A DNA stretch of 64,000 nt from Peptoniphilus raoultii (GTDB lineage: Bacteria; Bacillota; Clostridia; Tissierellales; Peptoniphilaceae): contig NZ_FMWM01000002.1 of assembly GCF_900099555.1 (NCBI RefSeq), positions 124,001 to 188,000 of the forward strand, read 5' to 3'. The notes under the pieces were generated by a model. It saw only the letters and a list, made by a program, of their open reading frames with translations. It was not told where the DNA came from and searched no databases. How positions within the stretch are numbered: the stretch's first letter is position 1; every line of letters begins with the position of its first letter. Both the position numbers and the translations under genes were made by a program. Below, one piece after another: positions 1 through 11,639 of this stretch.

Positions 1-864
1 TCCATAAGTAATCTTTTTAACGTTCTTAATTAAATCAACCATTTCATTATCTACTAAAAGTTCAAATTTTGCCAACGAGCCTTTTTTACCAAAACTTTCC
101 GTTCCTTTTTTTACATACTTGTAAATATTTGAAAATTTAAAAAGGGGGCTGTCTGCTTCAATGTCAGAATTTAAGTAGTTAAAAAAGTTGTCTTTATATA
201 TATTTCCTCCGTCAATTAAAATATCTTGTAAAAATTCAAGGTCCGCTCCTTCTTGGTTTGCCCTCATAAGGGATCTAATATTTTTAAAGTCTATTGTATC
301 CTTGACATAGTCATAAAATAATTCTTCATCTGCTTCGTCAGCAAGTTTTAGAAGACTATTAAAATAGCATCTATCTAAATAAATGTCTATATCAGATGGT
401 CTTTTAGTCTTTTCGTAGATTTCAACAGTTTTTTTAAGTTCCTTTAAATATTCACTTTTGCTTTCTCTATTTTCATTAAATAAAGCTCTTAAACCAAAGA
501 CATCATACTGACCAACGGGAACATAAAGATGACTTAAATCTTCCCCCTTGACATATTCCTTGGCCATAACCTTTAAATTATGATAAAAATATTTAATAGC
601 ACAAAAATCAATAGGTATCCTTGATGGACTTATTTCATATATTTCCTTGTAAAATCTTTTAAGTTCTTCTGACAAGGCAATTTCATAGTCAGTTTCCCTT
701 TCAAGTTTAGAAATATAGGTCTGATAGATTGTGTCTTGAAGCATTCTTAGGGCATCTTTTAAAGTTGGTGCTTCAGAAAGTCTTAAAAAATATTGGTATG
801 ATAACAAATTTTTTTCTAAAACACGAATCCAGGCAGAACTTTGGACATATTTATTTCTATCCAT
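1..864 (-). CDS. ntpC: V-type ATP synthase subunit C (partial, C-terminus beyond window)
   Basis: An open frame reads leftwards from an ATG at 864 to the window edge without a stop, giving 288 codons. Subunit C (AC39/NtpC family) is the central-stalk socket that joins the rotor of the V1 motor to the membrane ring. The helix-rich protein starts with an aromatic segment followed by leucine-rich helices, as expected for the family. It follows subunit E after only 8 bases in an F-I-K-E-C order that matches the Enterococcus hirae ntp operon, so position supports the call. The C-terminal part and the A, B and D subunits should lie to the left of the window. Identity rests on both sequence and operon position. 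Confidence 0.88.
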   Translation of the reverse strand, partial: MDRNKYVQSSAWIRVLEKNLLSYQYFLRLSEAPTLKDALRMLQDTIYQTYISKLERETDYEIALSEELKRFYKEIYEISPSRIPIDFCAIKYFYHNLKVMAKEYVKGEDLSHLYVPVGQYDVFGLRALFNENRESKSEYLKELKKTVEIYEKTKRPSDIDIYLDRCYFNSLLKLADEADEELFYDYVKDTIDFKNIRSLMRANQEGADLEFLQDILIDGGNIYKDNFFNYLNSDIEADSPLFKFSNIYKYVKKGTESFGKKGSLAKFELLVDNEMVDLIKNVKKITYG

Positions 865-872
865 TCAATCAC

Positions 873-1427
873 CTACTTCTTAAAAACTTCTTCTGCAATA
901 TAAGGCATTAAATCCTCTTTCATAGAATCTACAATGCTTGAAAAATCTCCATTGTAAATTAAATTTTCCTTTCTTAAAATGAAGCCACTTTGGGTGAATT
1001 CTTCGTCTATTTTTATGCCGAGGTCTGCGTTTTTTACACTTTCATAATATTTTTCAGGCACTTGCAAAATATCTTTATCTGATAGATTAAGATTTTTTAA
1101 GGATGACTTTAAATAACTTATATATTCATTAGGACCTAAATTATTTAAGGATTCCTTTACCAGTTCCAAAACTCTATTTATTATTTTTTCCTTAGCCATA
1201 AGAACTTCGTCCCTTGCCTTTAGTTCCGCTGAAGACTTTGCCTTTGAAATTATTGACTCTTCATCTTCCTTTGCCTTTTGACCAATTCTTTCCGAAAGAC
1301 TTTCCCCTTCTGTTTTTTTATCGCTTACAATCTTATCTCTTTTTGCCTTAGCTTCATCTAAAATTTCCTTTGCCCTAATTTCTGCATCTTCTTTTATTTT
1401 TTTTAAAATAGTATCTATTCCGGGCAT
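873..1427 (-). CDS. ntpE: V-type ATP synthase subunit E
   Basis: This 184-residue protein is the E subunit of the peripheral stalk, which holds the catalytic A3B3 head still while the rotor turns. The first ~100 residues are a charged, Ala/Lys/Glu-rich helix typical of the stalk coiled coil. The last ~80 residues form the globular domain that contacts the head. An AGGAGG site lies just upstream of the ATG. The gene sits between subunits K and C. Length and layout are normal for bacterial V-type enzymes. Confidence 0.92.
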   Translation of the reverse strand: MPGIDTILKKIKEDAEIRAKEILDEAKAKRDKIVSDKKTEGESLSERIGQKAKEDEESIISKAKSSAELKARDEVLMAKEKIINRVLELVKESLNNLGPNEYISYLKSSLKNLNLSDKDILQVPEKYYESVKNADLGIKIDEEFTQSGFILRKENLIYNGDFSSIVDSMKEDLMPYIAEEVFKK

Positions 1428-1436
1428 AAATACCTC

Positions 1437-3848
<2,412 letters not shown>

Positions 3849-3858
<10 letters not shown>

Positions 3859-4169
3859 TCTACCACAACCTTACTGACAATCGATTTCACAACCTCTTGT
3901 AAATCTTCATCTTTAATATTTTTTATGGATTCAGCATCTTCTTTTGCCTTTTCTATAATTGGTTTATAGTCTTGTTTTCCTTTTACTCTTGCATTTTCCT
4001 TTAAATTTTTTGCATCATTTTTTGCAGTATTTACTATATCATCATAAATTTCACCAGCTTTAACTTGTGCTTCTTCAACAATTTTTTTTGCCTCTTTTTC
4101 AGCCTTTGAAATTATTTCGGATGCCTCTACTTCAGCTTCCTTTACTTTAGAAATAGCATCAACATTCAC
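3849..4169 (-). CDS. ntpF: V-type ATP synthase peripheral stalk subunit G/H (NtpF-like)
   Basis: This 106-residue, almost wholly helical protein has alternating Ala, Glu and Lys residues and a clear right-handed coiled-coil look. It would pair with subunit E to form the peripheral stalk. It starts with GTG at 4169 after a GGGGGTGA site and is the first gene of the operon, as ntpF is in E. hirae. It overlaps the start of subunit I by 10 bases, which points to translational coupling. A TATAAT-like box on the minus strand at 4214-4219 could be the operon's -10, but I see no convincing -35. Confidence 0.82.
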
Positions 4170-4285
4170 ACAATCACCCCCAAAAAAATAAATTACTGAT
4201 ATAGCTTGCTTTTATTATATCATTTTTATATATGATTTTTTATTTTTTTTCACATAAAATTCAATTTTTTTTGCTAATACGATAT

Positions 4286-4314
4286 TAGACAAGTGATTTA
4301 ACAAGGGGTATAAT
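4286..4314 (+). promoter_or_regulatory. Sigma-A type promoter for the TlpA-like lipoprotein gene
   Basis: TAGACA at 4286-4291 and TATAAT at 4309-4314 are separated by 17 bases. They lie about 25 bases upstream of the lipoprotein start and its AGGAGG site. Confidence 0.72.
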
Positions 4315-4339
4315 AAGAAAAGAAGACAAAGGAGGACTT

Positions 4340-4921
4340 ATGAAAAAATTATTAATTTTTGTATTAATTTTAATATCTTTTACTTCTTGTAGTAAAAAGG
4401 AAAATACTTCTAATAAAAATAAAGAAAATAATAAGACAAATATAGAAATTCAAGAAGAAAATATGCCTAAAGAAAAGATTCTTGCCTTTAATGAATTTAA
4501 ATTTGATACAATTGACACTAAGGGAAATAGGTTAAGCTCTGATGATGCTTATAAAAATTCTAAAATTAATCTTATTTATATTTGGGCAACTTATTGTGAA
4601 GAATGTAAGGATAATTTATTAGCAATTGAAAATTTAAAAGATAGTTTTTCTGCTGAAGATTTAAATAGCCTATCCTTTATTCTTGACACTTCAATAAATT
4701 CTTCTACAAATATTGATACTGCTGAAGAAATTTTGAAAAAGGAAAATATAACTTTCACAAGTCTTATTCCAAATCCCACAACAGAAAATTCTCTAAGTAA
4801 AGTTGAAACTGTACCCCTCACAATTTTTGTTGACGGAAATGGAAAAATTTTAAAATCCTATGAAGGGATTTTATCAAAGGACCAACTAGAAACTATAATA
4901 AATTCTTTATTAAATGCATAA
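4340..4921 (+). CDS. TlpA/ResA-like thioredoxin-fold lipoprotein
   Basis: This 193-residue secreted lipoprotein begins with a signal peptide ending in a lipobox at Cys17 (FTSC). A short Asn/Lys/Glu-rich linker precedes the thioredoxin fold. The redox pair is Cys86 and Cys89 in the motif YCEECK, preceded by IWAT as in TlpA/ResA proteins. The cis-proline is at about residue 159 in VETVPL. The family acts on the outer face of the membrane, reducing or shuffling disulfides of exported proteins. The gene has its own promoter, an AGGAGG site and a strong terminator, so it appears monocistronic. It lies close to no cytochrome gene, and its substrate is unknown. Confidence 0.85.
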   Translation: MKKLLIFVLILISFTSCSKKENTSNKNKENNKTNIEIQEENMPKEKILAFNEFKFDTIDTKGNRLSSDDAYKNSKINLIYIWATYCEECKDNLLAIENLKDSFSAEDLNSLSFILDTSINSSTNIDTAEEILKKENITFTSLIPNPTTENSLSKVETVPLTIFVDGNGKILKSYEGILSKDQLETIINSLLNA

Positions 4922-4925
4922 AAAT

Positions 4926-4950
4926 AGCCGGGATTTCCCGGCTTTAAATT
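4926..4950. terminator. Bidirectional intrinsic terminator
   Basis: AGCCGGGA and TCCCGGCT form an 8-bp stem (4926-4943) followed by a T-rich run on the plus strand, with an A-run on the other side. It separates the convergent lipoprotein and J-domain genes. Confidence 0.85.
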
Positions 4951-4957
4951 TTTGCTT

Positions 4958-5821
4958 TTAATTATTTTGTGACATCTTTTTATATCTTTCAATATTTGAA
5001 TCATTTAAAAATTCATAGGCTGCATTAATTTTTTGAAATTTTTCTGTTGCACCCGCTTCTTTATTTATGTCAGGGTGATATTTTTTTGCCATTTTTCTGT
5101 AGGCAAGTTTAATTTCATACTTATCTGCCATGTAAGCGACTCCAAGAGTGTCGCATGAATTTTCATATTGGCTTTTAAAAGATCCCATGCCATAATTTTG
5201 ACTGTAAGATCCTGAAGAGCCATTATTTTGTCCATAATAGCCATCATTAAAATTTCCATAGCCATAGGATCCGCTAGCTTGATTTCTAAAAAATTCTTCA
5301 AAGTCATCAAAATTTGTAAAGGTAAAGGAACCTGTAAAATTTTCAAATCTTCTATTCCATTCCTCTTCTTCCCTTTTTCTTCTCTCCTCTTCTCTTCTTA
5401 TTCTTTCCTTTTTAAGCTTATCCATATAGGCCCTAGAATAGGAAGAAAAATCTCCCTTATAATAATTTTTGCCTAGAAGGTAATAATCTGACCTGTCATA
5501 TAAATATTCAGTCCCAACATAGTGGATATATTTTAAGTATGAAAGAGAAATTTTACCTAAAAAGGGAACAGTTACAGTTAAAATCAAAAGAATTAAAATG
5601 GGAGGGTTAAATAAAATCCCGTATAAAAAATAGGGGTTAAAAAGAAAGAGTATAAAAAAGCATCCTCCCATGGAAAGAACAAGACCAATTGCATGGCCTA
5701 TGCTTGAAAAAACTCCAACTAAAATATTTACTATTGCAATTACAAATCTTAAAAAATAGTCACAAATCTTGCCAATAGCCTTAAAAAAATATCCTTTAAA
5801 CTTATTCATGCTTGTGCTCAT
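4958..5821 (-). CDS. Membrane-anchored J-domain (DnaJ-like) protein
   Basis: The C-terminal ~70 residues are a J domain with the HPD signature (KYHPDINK), which stimulates the ATPase of DnaK-type chaperones. Unlike DnaJ, the J domain is at the C-terminus and there is no zinc-finger domain. The N-terminal part has two or three hydrophobic segments, then a very charged Arg/Glu region and a Gly/Tyr/Asn/Ser-rich flexible stretch. It is therefore probably a membrane co-chaperone that recruits DnaK to the membrane. The start is uncertain: ATG 5821 or ATG 5809 are likely, and the TTG at 5854 is less likely. It overlaps the end of the upstream zincin gene, so the two are translationally linked. Confidence 0.8.
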   Translation of the reverse strand: MSTSMNKFKGYFFKAIGKICDYFLRFVIAIVNILVGVFSSIGHAIGLVLSMGGCFFILFLFNPYFLYGILFNPPILILLILTVTVPFLGKISLSYLKYIHYVGTEYLYDRSDYYLLGKNYYKGDFSSYSRAYMDKLKKERIRREEERRKREEEEWNRRFENFTGSFTFTNFDDFEEFFRNQASGSYGYGNFNDGYYGQNNGSSGSYSQNYGMGSFKSQYENSCDTLGVAYMADKYEIKLAYRKMAKKYHPDINKEAGATEKFQKINAAYEFLNDSNIERYKKMSQNN

Positions 5822-6185
5822 TTCTATATTTTTCCATAAACTCTTCGTCCTCAATTTCTAAATCTCTATTTTTTGCCAAAAATTCCATGTGATGGGTAAA
5901 TTCATGAAACAAAACTTCTCTTAGCCTATCTTTCAAATCCTCTCTTTCCAAGTGCCCATATAATAAATCTATGGACCCGTAAAAAATTGTTATGGAAAGG
6001 CCAAGAATAGATCTTTCATATTGACCTAAAATTAAAAGGTCGTCATCTTTTGCCTCCGGATGATATTTTATCTCTTCAGATAAAGTCACACCACCATTTA
6101 AATAATTAAAGGCATATTTTGGCAGCTCTTCGCAAAGCTCATTTAAAAGTTCTTCGACTTCATCAATTCTATCTAAATTATTCAT
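5802..6185 (-). CDS. Small zincin-like metallopeptidase family protein
   Basis: This small acidic protein carries the zinc-binding motif HEFTHH (an HExxH pattern) near its C-terminus, followed by a conserved acidic stretch, as in the possible metallopeptidase family Pfam PF06262. Substrates of that family are not well known. The start is placed at ATG 6185, which sits 5 bases after a GAGG. A TTG at 6212 would read through a TATAAT-like box that is more likely promoter DNA. It overlaps the membrane J-domain gene that follows, so the pair may work in the same process. That link is inference only. Confidence 0.72.
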   Translation of the reverse strand: MNNLDRIDEVEELLNELCEELPKYAFNYLNGGVTLSEEIKYHPEAKDDDLLILGQYERSILGLSITIFYGSIDLLYGHLEREDLKDRLREVLFHEFTHHMEFLAKNRDLEIEDEEFMEKYRNEHKHE

Positions 6186-6234
6186 CATTTCCTCATTTCT
6201 AATATTATACAAAATAAAAATAAAATATAAAAGA

Positions 6235-6266
6235 CCCTATAAACTTAGGAATCTAAATTTATAGGG
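6235..6266 (-). terminator. Intrinsic terminator after the DsrE-family gene
   Basis: CCCTATAAA (6235-6243) pairs with TTTATAGGG (6258-6266). On the minus strand the stem is followed by a T-rich stretch. Confidence 0.7.
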
Positions 6267-6300
6267 CATAATTAAATAAGAAAAGAAAAAGATTTTAAGA

Positions 6301-6624
6301 TTATAATCTTATATATGCGTATCCCTCATTTTGCAGCTTGGCAATTTTTGTAATAACCAGCTCTTCCACTTCAATGAAATTAGGCAGCTCAGCTTCTGAA
6401 ATATTATTTTTTCTTAGGGCTGTTTTTCCAATAATAAATTTAACCCTTGGACTGTCATTAAGTCCATGAAAGTCAATTCCTGAATATTTTATAAAAATCT
6501 CCGCCGCCTTTGACATACAAATAATTGCAACTCTGGCATCAGGAATAGTGTCAATAATATCCTTTGCATTAGATAAGGTATCTTCCCATTTTTGAGTTTC
6601 AACTACATGAAATAATACTTTCAT
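6301..6624 (-). CDS. DsrE/DsrF-like family protein
   Basis: This is a protein of about 107 residues with the alpha/beta pattern of DsrE-like proteins: an N-terminal strand (MKVLFHVVE), alternating helices and strands, and the internal segment ARVAIICMSKAA. Family members include sulfur-transfer proteins, but many stand-alone ones have no assigned role. A single Cys in the central strand region could be the sulfur carrier, but this is unproven. The start at 6624 is chosen because a GAGGTG site lies 6 bases upstream, rather than the alternative at 6639. It stands alone, with a terminator behind it. Confidence 0.7.
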   Translation of the reverse strand: MKVLFHVVETQKWEDTLSNAKDIIDTIPDARVAIICMSKAAEIFIKYSGIDFHGLNDSPRVKFIIGKTALRKNNISEAELPNFIEVEELVITKIAKLQNEGYAYIRL

Positions 6625-6784
6625 AATAACACCTCGCATTTTTATCTTATATTTTATAATTACCCATTATTTATTTTTTTATCAATATATTTTTATAATT
6701 TGATAATTTGCAAAAATAATTAGCCTAATCAAAAGTATTTTAAAAGTGAAAGCTATTTGTTAAAATATAGGGAAAGGAGATAAT

Positions 6785-8293
6785 ATGAAAACATCTTATA
6801 TTTTAATGCTTATTACTATTTTATCAAAAGTTTTTGGTCTATTAAGAGAACAAGCCTTGGCTTATTTTTTTGGGACAAGTCTTGTAGCTGATGTGTTTTT
6901 AGTTGCTTTTCAGCTTCCCATGACCTTTACAAATATAATTACTGGGGCTGTGGCAAATGGATATATTCCTGTATATGACAAGGCAAGAGAAAAGGGATCA
7001 AAAGAATATGCAGACAAATTTACTGCAAACCTATCAAATATTATTCTTGTTTTTTCTATTATTATTACAATCCTTGCCCTTATTTTTGCAAGACCTCTTG
7101 TAAAATTAATGGCAGAGGGTTTTAGTGGAGAAAAACTTGACTTTGCAGTTTTTGTGTCCCGAGCAGCCTTTCTTTCTATTTTTGTAACATGCCTTGCATC
7201 TATTTTTAAAGCCTATCTGCAAATCTATAATAAATTTATTTTATCCATTAGCCATGCAATTTTAATGAATATAATTATTATATTTTTTATGTACTTCGCC
7301 TATAAAAATGGGGTGAATTTCATTTCCCTTGGCCTTATGCTAGGCTTCATTTTGCAATATATAATTTTTATATTTCCAATAAAAAACCTAGGCTATCGCC
7401 ACAAACTAATCCTTGATTTTAAGGATGAAAATATCAAAAATTTATTTAAAATAATTCTTCCTATTTTAATTTCAACTTCAGCCATAGAAATTAATTTTAT
7501 GATTTCAAGATCTTTGGCATCAGGACTTTTTGTTGGGGCAATTTCAACTTTAAATTATGCCTATAAACTTCAATCATTTGTAACGGGCATTGTTGTCAGC
7601 TCAATAATAACAGTTACCTATCCCAAAATGGCAGCCTTTGGAGCAGAAAATAATCTTTTAAAAGTTAAAGATGAGGCAAAAGACGCCATATCAGCCATGT
7701 GCCTACTAGTTATTCCTGGAGCCTTTGGACTTTTTTCCTTCTCCTTTGAAATTGTAAAACTTTTATTTGTTAGGGGAGAATTTACCATAAATGATGGAAA
7801 AATAACAGCAGTCATTTTGTCCTTTTATGCCTTTGGAATTATTGCCATAGCTATAAGGGAAATTATTTCAAGAATTTTTTACTCCTTAGGAAATACCTTA
7901 AGTCCTGTAAAAAACTCCATATTAATAGTTATAGTAAATATTATTTTAAGCTTTGTACTTTCAAATGTAATGGAAGTGAGAGGGCTTGCCCTTGCAACAA
8001 CAATCTCCTTTTTCCTTGGGGCATTAAGCCTTTATAAATCTTCAATAAAATTAGTTGGAAATATTTTTGACAAAAAGCTTCTCATTAATATAGGAAAAAT
8101 TTTAAGTGCATCAATTTTAATGGCCATCCTTTCAAGGCTATGTTTTGGATTTTTGTCAGGCAAAATCTCATCAAATTTAACACTGGTTATTTCAATTTTC
8201 TTCGCCCTTATAATTTATGGATTGAGCCTAATTATTTTAAGGGTCGATGAATTTCAAAACCTTAAAAATCTCATAAAAAAATTTAAAAACTAA
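6785..8293 (+). CDS. murJ: MurJ/MviN-type lipid II flippase
   Basis: This 502-residue polytopic protein has about 14 membrane segments, the family size. It opens with the typical TILSKVFGLLREQALAYFFG-like segment and the following PMTFTNI. MurJ flips the lipid-linked peptidoglycan precursor across the membrane. The conserved arginines of the first helices (LLRE) and the later VRGEF segment are present. A GGAAAGGAG site precedes the ATG, and a strong terminator follows directly. It is monocistronic. MviN-family relatives can also export other polyprenyl-linked glycans, so the exact cargo is inferred. Confidence 0.9.
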   Translation: MKTSYILMLITILSKVFGLLREQALAYFFGTSLVADVFLVAFQLPMTFTNIITGAVANGYIPVYDKAREKGSKEYADKFTANLSNIILVFSIIITILALIFARPLVKLMAEGFSGEKLDFAVFVSRAAFLSIFVTCLASIFKAYLQIYNKFILSISHAILMNIIIIFFMYFAYKNGVNFISLGLMLGFILQYIIFIFPIKNLGYRHKLILDFKDENIKNLFKIILPILISTSAIEINFMISRSLASGLFVGAISTLNYAYKLQSFVTGIVVSSIITVTYPKMAAFGAENNLLKVKDEAKDAISAMCLLVIPGAFGLFSFSFEIVKLLFVRGEFTINDGKITAVILSFYAFGIIAIAIREIISRIFYSLGNTLSPVKNSILIVIVNIILSFVLSNVMEVRGLALATTISFFLGALSLYKSSIKLVGNIFDKKLLINIGKILSASILMAILSRLCFGFLSGKISSNLTLVISIFFALIIYGLSLIILRVDEFQNLKNLIKKFKN

Positions 8294-8303
8294 TTTCTTA
8301 TCT

Positions 8304-8328
8304 AACTCCCTAGGGGAGTTTTTTTTAT
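8304..8328 (+). terminator. Intrinsic terminator of murJ
   Basis: AACTCCC (8304-8310) pairs with GGGAGTT (8314-8320), followed by eight T residues. Confidence 0.88.
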
Positions 8329-8444
8329 TTTCATATATTTTGATTCTATCCTTATTTACTAATGTTTTTCAAAAAATAATATTACTTAGACATCCATAAA
8401 ATAATATATTCTTGTAAAAAAATCTGTTTTGAAAGGATGTTATT

Positions 8445-9662
8445 ATTAAAAACAAAATTAAGGTAATAATATTAATTATTTTTAGTATATTTTTACTAAG
8501 TGCCTGTTCAAACACAAGTAAAGAGCAAGTACAGAAACTAGCGGAGGCACAAATGGAGAAAAAATTAAATTGAATACTACCATGTCAATGCTGAAAGTCA
8601 AGGAGGCAAAACTGTTAGAATTAGTTGAAAATTTTAACAAGAATAATGACCATATCGAAGTTGTTGCAACTTATAATCCTGATATGTATAAGGGACTTAT
8701 GCATAATCTTCAAACTAAACAAGCTATTGGCGAATCTCCTGTCCTTGTTAAAGTTGGCTGGGCATTTTTAGATTATTTTTCTAATAATTTTGACTATGTA
8801 TCTCCTGCTGATTCAATTGAAAAATTTGACAAAGAAGATCCAAACTTTTTAAAGGATAATTTTCTTGAAAATATTCTTGATCTTGCAAAAAATTCAAAGG
8901 GAGATCAAGTTGGAATACCATATTCACTGTCCACTCCCGTTTTGTATATTAATAAGGACCTCTTAAAAGAAGCTGGTCTTGATGAAAATGGACCTAAAAC
9001 ATGGCAAGAAGTTCATGAATTTGCAAAAGCCGTTAAGGATAAAACTGGAAAATACGGACTTTATATTCAAGAACCTGCAGATTTTTGGGGCCAACAAGCT
9101 TTAATTGAATCAAATGATGCAAAGATGATTATAAATGAAAATAATAGTTCAACGGCAAGTTTTGCATCTGAAGGCGGAATTGTAGCCATGAAGTTATATC
9201 AAGGTATGGTTAGTGACGGTTCTGCCCTTCATATTTCTTGGGACGAAGGTGTACAATCTTTTGTTGATGGAAATATTGCTATGTGCTACACAACAATTGC
9301 AAGAAGACAACAAATTCAAAATGGGCCACAATTAATGTTTCTTCTATTAAATCACTTCTATTTGAAGGACAAGACAGAAAAGTTCCAGCGGGCGGATTTT
9401 TTTGGAAATTACTGCTACTGATGATGAAAAAATTAAATCTGCTTAGGAATTTGAAAAGTATCTTTATAGAATTGAGCAAGTTGCAATGTGGACAAAGGGA
9501 ACAGGATATACTCCTCCAAGAGAAGACGTTGCAGAAACTGAAAATGGCTTGAAATCTTTCCTTGAAAAAAACGAAATGATGAAACCTACCGTTGAACAAT
9601 CAAAAGACGTAGTATCTTGGGCATCATTTTCTGGAAATGCAGCTCTTGAAGCAGAACAACTT
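8445..9662 (+). pseudogene. ugpB: Broken sugar/glycerol-3-phosphate-binding lipoprotein (UgpB-like)
   Basis: The pieces of an extracellular solute-binding lipoprotein are spread over three frames. The first frame has a signal peptide and lipobox (LLSAC, Cys at about 8493) and stops at a TGA at 8568-8570. The second frame, read from about 8541, carries most of the binding domain (LYINKDLLKEAGLDENGPKTW and following). Near 9330 a lost G in a G-run shifts the frame, and near 9400 a lost T in a seven-T run shifts it again. An in-frame TAG then follows at about 9444. The normal C-terminus is replaced by permease sequence at about 9650-9670. No clear ATG start remains, and ATT at 8445 sits where one is expected. 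The gene is dead. The family assignment is from similarity of the motifs. Confidence 0.85.
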
Positions 9663-9971
9663 GACGGAGCAGGAAATTTTAGGTTATTTAAAGATATTGC
9701 TCTTCCTGCTTCATCTGTAACGGGCATTTATATTTTCATAATGACAATTGTGCAAGGTCTGCAATTTGTTTTTACTCCCATAAAAGTTGTAACTCAAGGT
9801 GGACCAAGTTATGCTTCATACAATTTAATTTATCATTCTTATCATGAGGCCTTTATTCTTTATAGAACAGGATTTTCTTCTGCACTTTTCATGATAACTA
9901 TGCTTATATTTTTTGTTTTATTAATTTTAGAATTTAAATTTGTAGAAGAGAGAGTGTACTATGAAAACTAG
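9657..9971 (+). pseudogene. ugpA: 3' fragment of a UgpA-like ABC permease fused to ugpB
   Basis: From about 9657 the frame changes identity. It starts in the EAA loop of an ABC sugar permease (AEQLDGAGNFRLFKDIALP) and continues through the last membrane segments to the stop at 9971. About two thirds of the permease is missing at its N-terminus. The joint lies at a short stretch where ugpB (EAEQL) and ugpA (EAAELDGAG-type) are naturally alike, so a deletion by recombination at microhomology is likely. The frame is continuous over the joint. It overlaps the next permease by 11 bases, as an intact operon would. Confidence 0.82.
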
Positions 9972-10787
9972 AGATAGACAAGTTTTACTACACATAATTT
10001 TACTTGCTCTCGTCCTTATAAGTATTTTCCCAATAATTTTTTCAATTTCAAATTCCTTTAAAACTTTGCAGGATTCTTTTAACAACATACTTTCCTTAGT
10101 GCCTAAAGAATTTACCCTAGAAAATTATAAGTATGTTTTTGGAAGACTTCCTATATTTAAAATTATTTTAAATACTTTCATCATTGCTTTTATGGTTTCA
10201 TCAATAAAAATACTTACATCCATATTAGTAGCCTACTCTTTTGTATATTACGATTTCAGGGGCAAAAACTTTATTTATTTAGTATTTTTAGCAACAATGT
10301 TTATACCTTTTACAGTTACAATGATCCCCAACTATTTAATAGTATCTAAATTAAAACTATCAAATACGATTTGGGGAGTAATGCTGCCACAATTTGCTAA
10401 AGTTTTGAGAATTTTCCTTTTAAGACAATCAATGAAAACTATACCTGCGTCTTTAATTGAAGTTTCAAAAATTGATGGGGTTGATGAATGGATAATCTTA
10501 AAGAATATAATCCTTCCCATAATAAAGTCCTCAATAGTTTCTACTGCCATAATATTTTTTATAAATTCATGGAATGAATATGTGTGGTCTGTTTTAATTA
10601 TTTCAAGCCAAGATAATTACACCTTATCCCCTGCCCTTCAAATGTTTATCTCTTCTGAAAGTGGAACGGATTTTCCAATTGCAATGGCAGTTTCAGTAAT
10701 GACTATGATAATTCCACTAATACTTTTTAAATTTTCCAAAGACATGTTATTTCTACATGAATTTATACAGCTTTTTGTCAAAGCTAG
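9961..10787 (+). pseudogene. ugpE: UgpE-like ABC permease with a frameshifted C-terminus
   Basis: This is the inner-membrane partner permease of a carbohydrate or glycerol-3-phosphate importer, with six membrane segments and an EAA loop (EVSKIDGVDEW) at about residues 165-185. Most of it is open. At about 10735-10740 the reading frame leaves the expected C-terminal sequence: the ancestral end RHVIST can be read in the next frame, with a TGA inside it, up to a TAG at 10785-10787. The shifted frame runs on to 10815. With its partner genes broken it cannot make a working importer. Confidence 0.78.
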
Positions 10788-10811
10788 CGGAGAAAATTTA
10801 GAGGTGTTAAA

Positions 10812-11508
10812 TTGATTTTTATTTCTACAAATATGTATAGGCCTGAAAGCCTAGAAAAAGTTTATAAAATTACAGATAATTTAGACTTTAAAATTGGTAT
10901 TGAAAATTTTCCCATGTTTCAAGATTCAAATTACGAGGCCCTTTTAGAAAAAAAATATTGAAAAAATTAAAAAATTATGACATTACTTTCCATGAACCTT
11001 ATTTTGAAACTTGTCACTCCTTCGCATCAGGCAGCGAGACATATAAAAAACTAAGGATTTTATGGAAATAGCCTTTAAATATGCAGAAATGTTAAAGGCA
11101 AAAAATATGGTTTATCACTATAACAATAAAAAAATTGAAAATACTGGCGTTGAAGATAGGGAAAATGTCCTTTTAAAAGAAAATGAATATATCGAAGAAT
11201 GTAAAAATGCCGAAAATTTAGCTCTCATAGATATTGGCCATTCTAATGCAAATTCATGGTATCTTGAAAATGTAATTAAAAATTTAAAGGACAAAATTAT
11301 GTCCTATCACCTACACACAAACGATGGGGCAAAAGATGAACATAAATCAATGTTTGAAGAAAACAAAAGTCCAAGAATTCCCGAATTTATTGAGCTTTAT
11401 AAAAAATACACACCCAAAGCTTATCTTGTTGTTGAATATTCAAATTATTATGAAGATAAAGAAGATAGAGTTATTGAATATATTAAAAAATTAAATTTCC
11501 TTTTATAA
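10812..11508 (+). pseudogene. Broken TIM-barrel sugar isomerase/epimerase-like gene
   Basis: A GAGGTG site at 10801-10806 precedes a TTG at 10812 that opens a frame reading FISTNMYRPESLEKVY. It breaks at a poly-A run near 10951, again near 10965-10975, and once more near 11060. The last 148 codons (from 11062) are open and contain DIGHSNAN and SYHLHTNDG, typical of the metal-binding strands of the AP-endonuclease-2/xylose-isomerase-like TIM-barrel family. It was the last gene of the decayed ugp operon, and its original substrate is unknown. All three breaks lie in or next to A/T runs. Confidence 0.75.
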
Positions 11509-11542
11509 TTTTGAAAATTAGATTTATTTTTTCCATCTCCTA

Positions 11543-11570
11543 AAAAGAAGCCACAGCGGCTTCTTTTTAT
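11543..11570. terminator. Intrinsic terminator at the end of the decayed ugp operon
   Basis: AAAAGAAGCC (11543-11552) pairs with GGCTTCTTTT (11558-11567), with a T-run on the plus strand and an A-run on the other side. Confidence 0.85.
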
Positions 11571-11610
11571 TTATCTTAGAAATTTTTAAATCATAAGTCG
11601 TTATAAAGGT

Positions 11611-11633
11611 AAAAAAAGAAGCCACAAGGCTCC
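11611..11633 (-). terminator. Intrinsic terminator of the iron-uptake operon
   Basis: On the minus strand, GGAGCC-TTGT-GGCTTC is followed by a run of seven T residues, just after the last FtsX gene. The stem half AAAGAAGCCACA repeats that of the neighbouring terminator. Confidence 0.7.
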
Positions 11634-11639
11634 TATATC

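Noticed and set aside
8445-11508. Frameshifts as pure sequencing error
   Set aside because: Errors in runs are possible, but flanking genes with equally long runs are intact, and a nonsense codon and a deletion joint are also present.
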